Positions 42,795 to 44,062 of a DNA stretch of 44,062 nucleotides are shown here, piece by piece. Origin of the DNA: an uncultured Mediterraneibacter sp. (GTDB lineage Bacteria > Bacillota > Clostridia > Lachnospirales > Lachnospiraceae). Position numbers and translations under genes: made by a program. The notes beneath the pieces were generated by a model. That model ran no database searches. It was not told where the DNA came from and was given only the letters and a program-made list of their open reading frames with translations. The stretch spans positions 1-44,062 of the forward strand of contig CALWDM010000017.1 of the NCBI GenBank assembly GCA_944376695.1, given 5' to 3'. Each line of letters starts with the position of its first letter. Position 1 is the stretch's first letter.

Positions 42795-42801
42795 ATCATC
42801 A

Positions 42802-42884
42802 CGCCCCTTGTCTTTTTATTTATTCCTGCTATAATCTAATTAAGCACTTGGGGCGGTCAGCAGGAATGTTTAGGTATCCGCCCC
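42802..42884 (-). promoter_or_regulatory. candidate RNA switch over HTH gene ribosome binding site
   Basis: In the minus-strand RNA, GGGGCGG (from 42884) can pair with CCGCCCC (from 42856). The same CGCCCC can instead pair with GGGGCG (42807-42802), which contains the ribosome binding site of the HTH gene. A further 9-base pair ATTCCTGCT/AGCAGGAAT (42859-42867 with 42822-42830) overlaps the first choice. The two folds are mutually exclusive, as in translational switches. Inferred only from pairing. Confidence 0.45.
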
Positions 42885-42902
42885 TCGTGTGTACCCTTTA
42901 TT

Positions 42903-43034
42903 CTATTTTCTTATTTCTTCAAGTATCTTATCTATGTGCTCTACGGTATGTATTTCCCCGTTTGTTCTCGCAACTTCTCTGATTGATACCAGCATTGCGA
43001 TAAGATCAGCTTTGCTCATTTCTTCATTCTCCAT
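42903..43034 (-). CDS. 43-residue acidic helical protein of unknown function
   Basis: ATG 43034 is chosen because AAAGGAG lies 6 bases upstream; a longer frame (to 43085) lacks such a site and would run through the promoter. The product (MENEEMSKADLIAMLVSIRE..., ending in HIDKILEEIRK) is acidic and predicted helical. I recognise no family. As the first gene behind the operator-controlled promoter at 43073-43123 it occupies the position of an early regulator in a transposable-phage-like operon. Confidence 0.7.
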   Translation of the reverse strand: MENEEMSKADLIAMLVSIREVARTNGEIHTVEHIDKILEEIRK

Positions 43035-43072
43035 GTTTAACTCCTTTCCTGCCGTTCCCTTGTTACAATTAT

Positions 43073-43123
43073 AGTATATACCCATTGAGCTTATTTGTCA
43101 ATACTTTTTATACTCAATGAGCT
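43073..43123 (-). promoter_or_regulatory. operon promoter with paired operator-like repeats
   Basis: On the minus strand TTGACA (43096-43101) and TATACT (43073-43078) are 17 bases apart. AGCTCATTGAGTATA (43109-43123) and AGCTCAATGGGTATA (43077-43091) match at 13 of 15 positions. They are 32 bases apart, about three helical turns, on one DNA face and on either side of the -35 box. This layout suggests binding of a dimeric repressor, most simply the XRE protein encoded next door, blocking transcription of the 43-residue, HTH and transposase genes. Confidence 0.75.
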
Positions 43124-43152
43124 ATTTTTTTACAATATAAAACGCCGCAACT

Positions 43153-43410
43153 TCATTGTTGCAGCGCTTCATCTTCTGCGGTCAGCCATTCCATACTTAC
43201 ACCCAGCACTTTTGCAAATATTTTCAGCTCATAATCTGTTACAAATCTTGTTCCTATCTCTATCCGGCTTATGCTGTCACGTTCCAGTGTTATCCCCTGT
43301 GTCTGCACTCTTGCCGCAAGGTCTGTTTGCGTTATGCGCTTCTCGGCTCTCGCCATCTTAATGCGCCTCCCGCAGAGGTTTTTCTTGACTTTGTAGCTGT
43401 AAATTTTCAT
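43153..43410 (-). CDS. XRE-family repressor
   Basis: The 85 residues carry a Cro/C1-type helix-turn-helix (ARAEKRITQTDLAARVQTQG and RDSISRIEIGTRFVTDYELK), ending at V-S-M-E-W-L, with a very short tail. This is the size of a small phage or ICE repressor without a cleavage domain. It starts at ATG 43410, about 10-15 bases after GGGGAACAGG. It lies immediately upstream of the operator-flanked promoter and diverges from the PH-like gene. The inferred role is repression of the transposase operon. Confidence 0.85.
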   Translation of the reverse strand: MKIYSYKVKKNLCGRRIKMARAEKRITQTDLAARVQTQGITLERDSISRIEIGTRFVTDYELKIFAKVLGVSMEWLTAEDEALQQ

Positions 43411-43458
43411 CTTTTACCTGTTCCCCTGTCCACCACATGTTAATAATCAGAATTTTTC

Positions 43459-43497
43459 TTGACTTTAACACATATGCCACCTAAAATTGTGTTAAAG
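43459..43497 (+). promoter_or_regulatory. PH-gene promoter inside a perfect inverted repeat
   Basis: TTGACT (43459-43464) and TAAAAT (43482-43487) are 17 bases apart. CTTTAACAC (43463-43471) and GTGTTAAAG (43489-43497) form a perfect 9-base inverted repeat spaced 17 bases, spanning from the -35 edge to just past the -10. Its sequence differs from the operators at 43077-43123, so a different regulator, or a second binding mode, is likely. Confidence 0.7.
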
Positions 43498-43535
43498 GTC
43501 AGAACCGAAAAATTTAAGGAAGAGAGGTTTATTTT

Positions 43536-43943
43536 ATGGGATTGTTTAGAAAAAAAGAAAAGCCACAAAAGCAATCTGTGCCGGATGCAATGGCAAATAA
43601 TGTTTTCCGAAAATCATTGCTTGATGGTGAGAGTATCGAAATAAGCATAGATGGTAAATGTGAGGCTGAAAAACTTGTGTTCTCTGTCGCTGTCCTTGCT
43701 CTTACAAATAAGCGTTGTTTTTACTATAAGCAGGACGGCAGCCAAGCCGCTATAGAAAGTATTCTTTTTGATAAGATCACATCTGTTGAGCAGATTTCCG
43801 GCTTTGAAAAAAAGATGGGGAATTACATAGGAATAAAATTGCAGACAATAGACGGAAAAGCGCGGGTTATCCGTTGTCTCAACAATTCCGAAAATCAAAA
43901 CAAAATCAATACTATTATTTTTGAGCTTCAAAGCAGATCATAA
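43536..43943 (+). CDS. small PH-like domain protein
   Basis: The 135 residues start at ATG 43536 after AGAGG. After a basic N-terminus (MGLFRKKEKPQKQS) the rest looks like a bacterial pleckstrin-homology-like beta domain: LALTNKRCFYYKQDG matches the common L-T-N-x-R-x-x-x-Y pattern, followed by strands (ITSVEQISGF, YIGIKLQTIDGKARVIRC) and a final helix. Such proteins are found in phages, ICEs and chromosomes; their function is mostly unknown. It has a regulated promoter (43459-43497) and a strong terminator (43949-43985), and is the only plus-strand gene here. Confidence 0.7.
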   Translation: MGLFRKKEKPQKQSVPDAMANNVFRKSLLDGESIEISIDGKCEAEKLVFSVAVLALTNKRCFYYKQDGSQAAIESILFDKITSVEQISGFEKKMGNYIGIKLQTIDGKARVIRCLNNSENQNKINTIIFELQSRS

Positions 43944-43948
43944 TTTAA

Positions 43949-43985
43949 GAGCGGGAATGGTTGTTGTGCCATCCCGCTCTTTTTT
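43949..43985 (+). terminator. terminator of the PH-like gene
   Basis: AGAGCGGGA (43949-43957) pairs with TCCCGCTCT (43972-43980), with an inner ATGG/CCAT-like extension, followed by TTTTT (43981-43985), starting 6 bases after the stop codon. Confidence 0.9.
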
Positions 43986-43994
43986 CGAGAGTGT

Positions 43995-44043
43995 AAAATA
44001 AAGTGTGTAAGTTACCGGTAACAAAACTTACGCACTTTATTTT
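43995..44043. repeat. long hairpin with inner palindrome at the window end
   Basis: The arms 43995-44013 and 44025-44043 pair over 19 bases with a single G-T wobble and an 11-base loop. A perfect 12-base palindrome GTTACCGGTAAC (44011-44022) overlaps the inner end. A-rich and T-rich outer edges mean it could terminate transcripts from both sides. It may also be a protein-binding or element-end structure. Confidence 0.75.
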
Positions 44044-44062
44044 TATGCAAAAATGCGATACA

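Larger units (their letters stand above)
41430..44062. mobile_element. IS30-type mobile module with regulatory genes
   Basis: From about 41430 the DNA becomes AT-rich and carries an IS30-family transposase, two tiny genes, an XRE repressor and a PH-like gene. It lies between asp23 and the place where spoIIIA genes are usually found. A possible left end (TGTTGTTAATTTTGCATA, 41430-41447) resembles the inverted last bases of the window (TGTATCGCATTTTTGCATA, reverse of 44044-44062), but the match needs one gap and several mismatches. The right boundary may therefore be at or beyond the window end. Extent is tentative. Confidence 0.45.

Noticed and set aside
43614-43931. 105-residue minus-strand frame opposite the PH-like gene
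   Set aside because: The plus-strand gene has a promoter, ribosome binding site and terminator; the opposite frame has none.

Overview
The window looks like a chromosomal segment of a spore-forming gut-type Firmicute, most likely Lachnospiraceae. The evidence is Spo0A next to the SpoIVB peptidase, a monomeric [FeFe]-hydrogenase, a short MetH with a separate activation protein, an ArgR/RecN/NadK/TlyA/Dxs sporulation-linked cluster, and strong AGGAGG-type ribosome binding sites. Nearly every gene is on the minus strand. Only the broken response regulator at the left edge and a small PH-like gene at the right edge are on the plus strand. No tRNA, rRNA or CRISPR array was seen.

Layout, left to right. 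(1) 1-3740 is an AT-rich disturbed region. An OmpR-type response regulator keeps its promoter and first ~36-40 codons, then is cut off by an AT-rich segment with a large superfamily 1 helicase of unusual architecture, possibly a defence gene. (2) 3742-10703 is a DNA-repair operon, recQ-sbcD-sbcC plus a small unknown gene, with overlapping reading frames. (3) 10814-19488 holds an MFS transporter, a CtpE-like P-type ATPase, FtsH and a Ca2+/Mn2+-type P-type ATPase whose leader is a yybP-ykoY manganese riboswitch. (4) 19518-24548 holds rpsU, alaS and the hydrogenase. (5) 24549-30091 holds glgA followed by metF, a stand-alone MetH activation protein and metH. (6) 30103-41335 is the conserved block spo0A, spoIVB, recN, argR, nadK, tlyA, dxs, ispA, xseB, xseA, nusB, asp23. 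(7) From about 41430 to the window end is an AT-rich accessory module. It has an IS30-family transposase at the end of an operon with two tiny genes, an XRE repressor gene upstream, paired operator-like repeats over the operon promoter, a possible RNA switch, and a divergent PH-like gene with its own operator.

How the parts work together. Block 6 couples sporulation control (Spo0A; SpoIVB signalling from the forespore) with isoprenoid precursor synthesis, DNA repair and RNA/NAD housekeeping. In related genomes the spoIIIA operon usually follows asp23, so module 7 appears to sit at that junction. The glgA-metF-activation-metH run would make 5-methyl-THF, use it to methylate homocysteine, and reactivate oxidised cobalamin. 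The manganese riboswitch indicates that the second P-type ATPase exports Mn2+ (or Ca2+).

The most novel-looking parts are module 7, which resembles a transposable-phage or regulated-transposon control region built around an IS30-family enzyme, and the AT-rich helicase that replaced most of a two-component system. Functions are inferred from recognised motifs only; no database search was possible.
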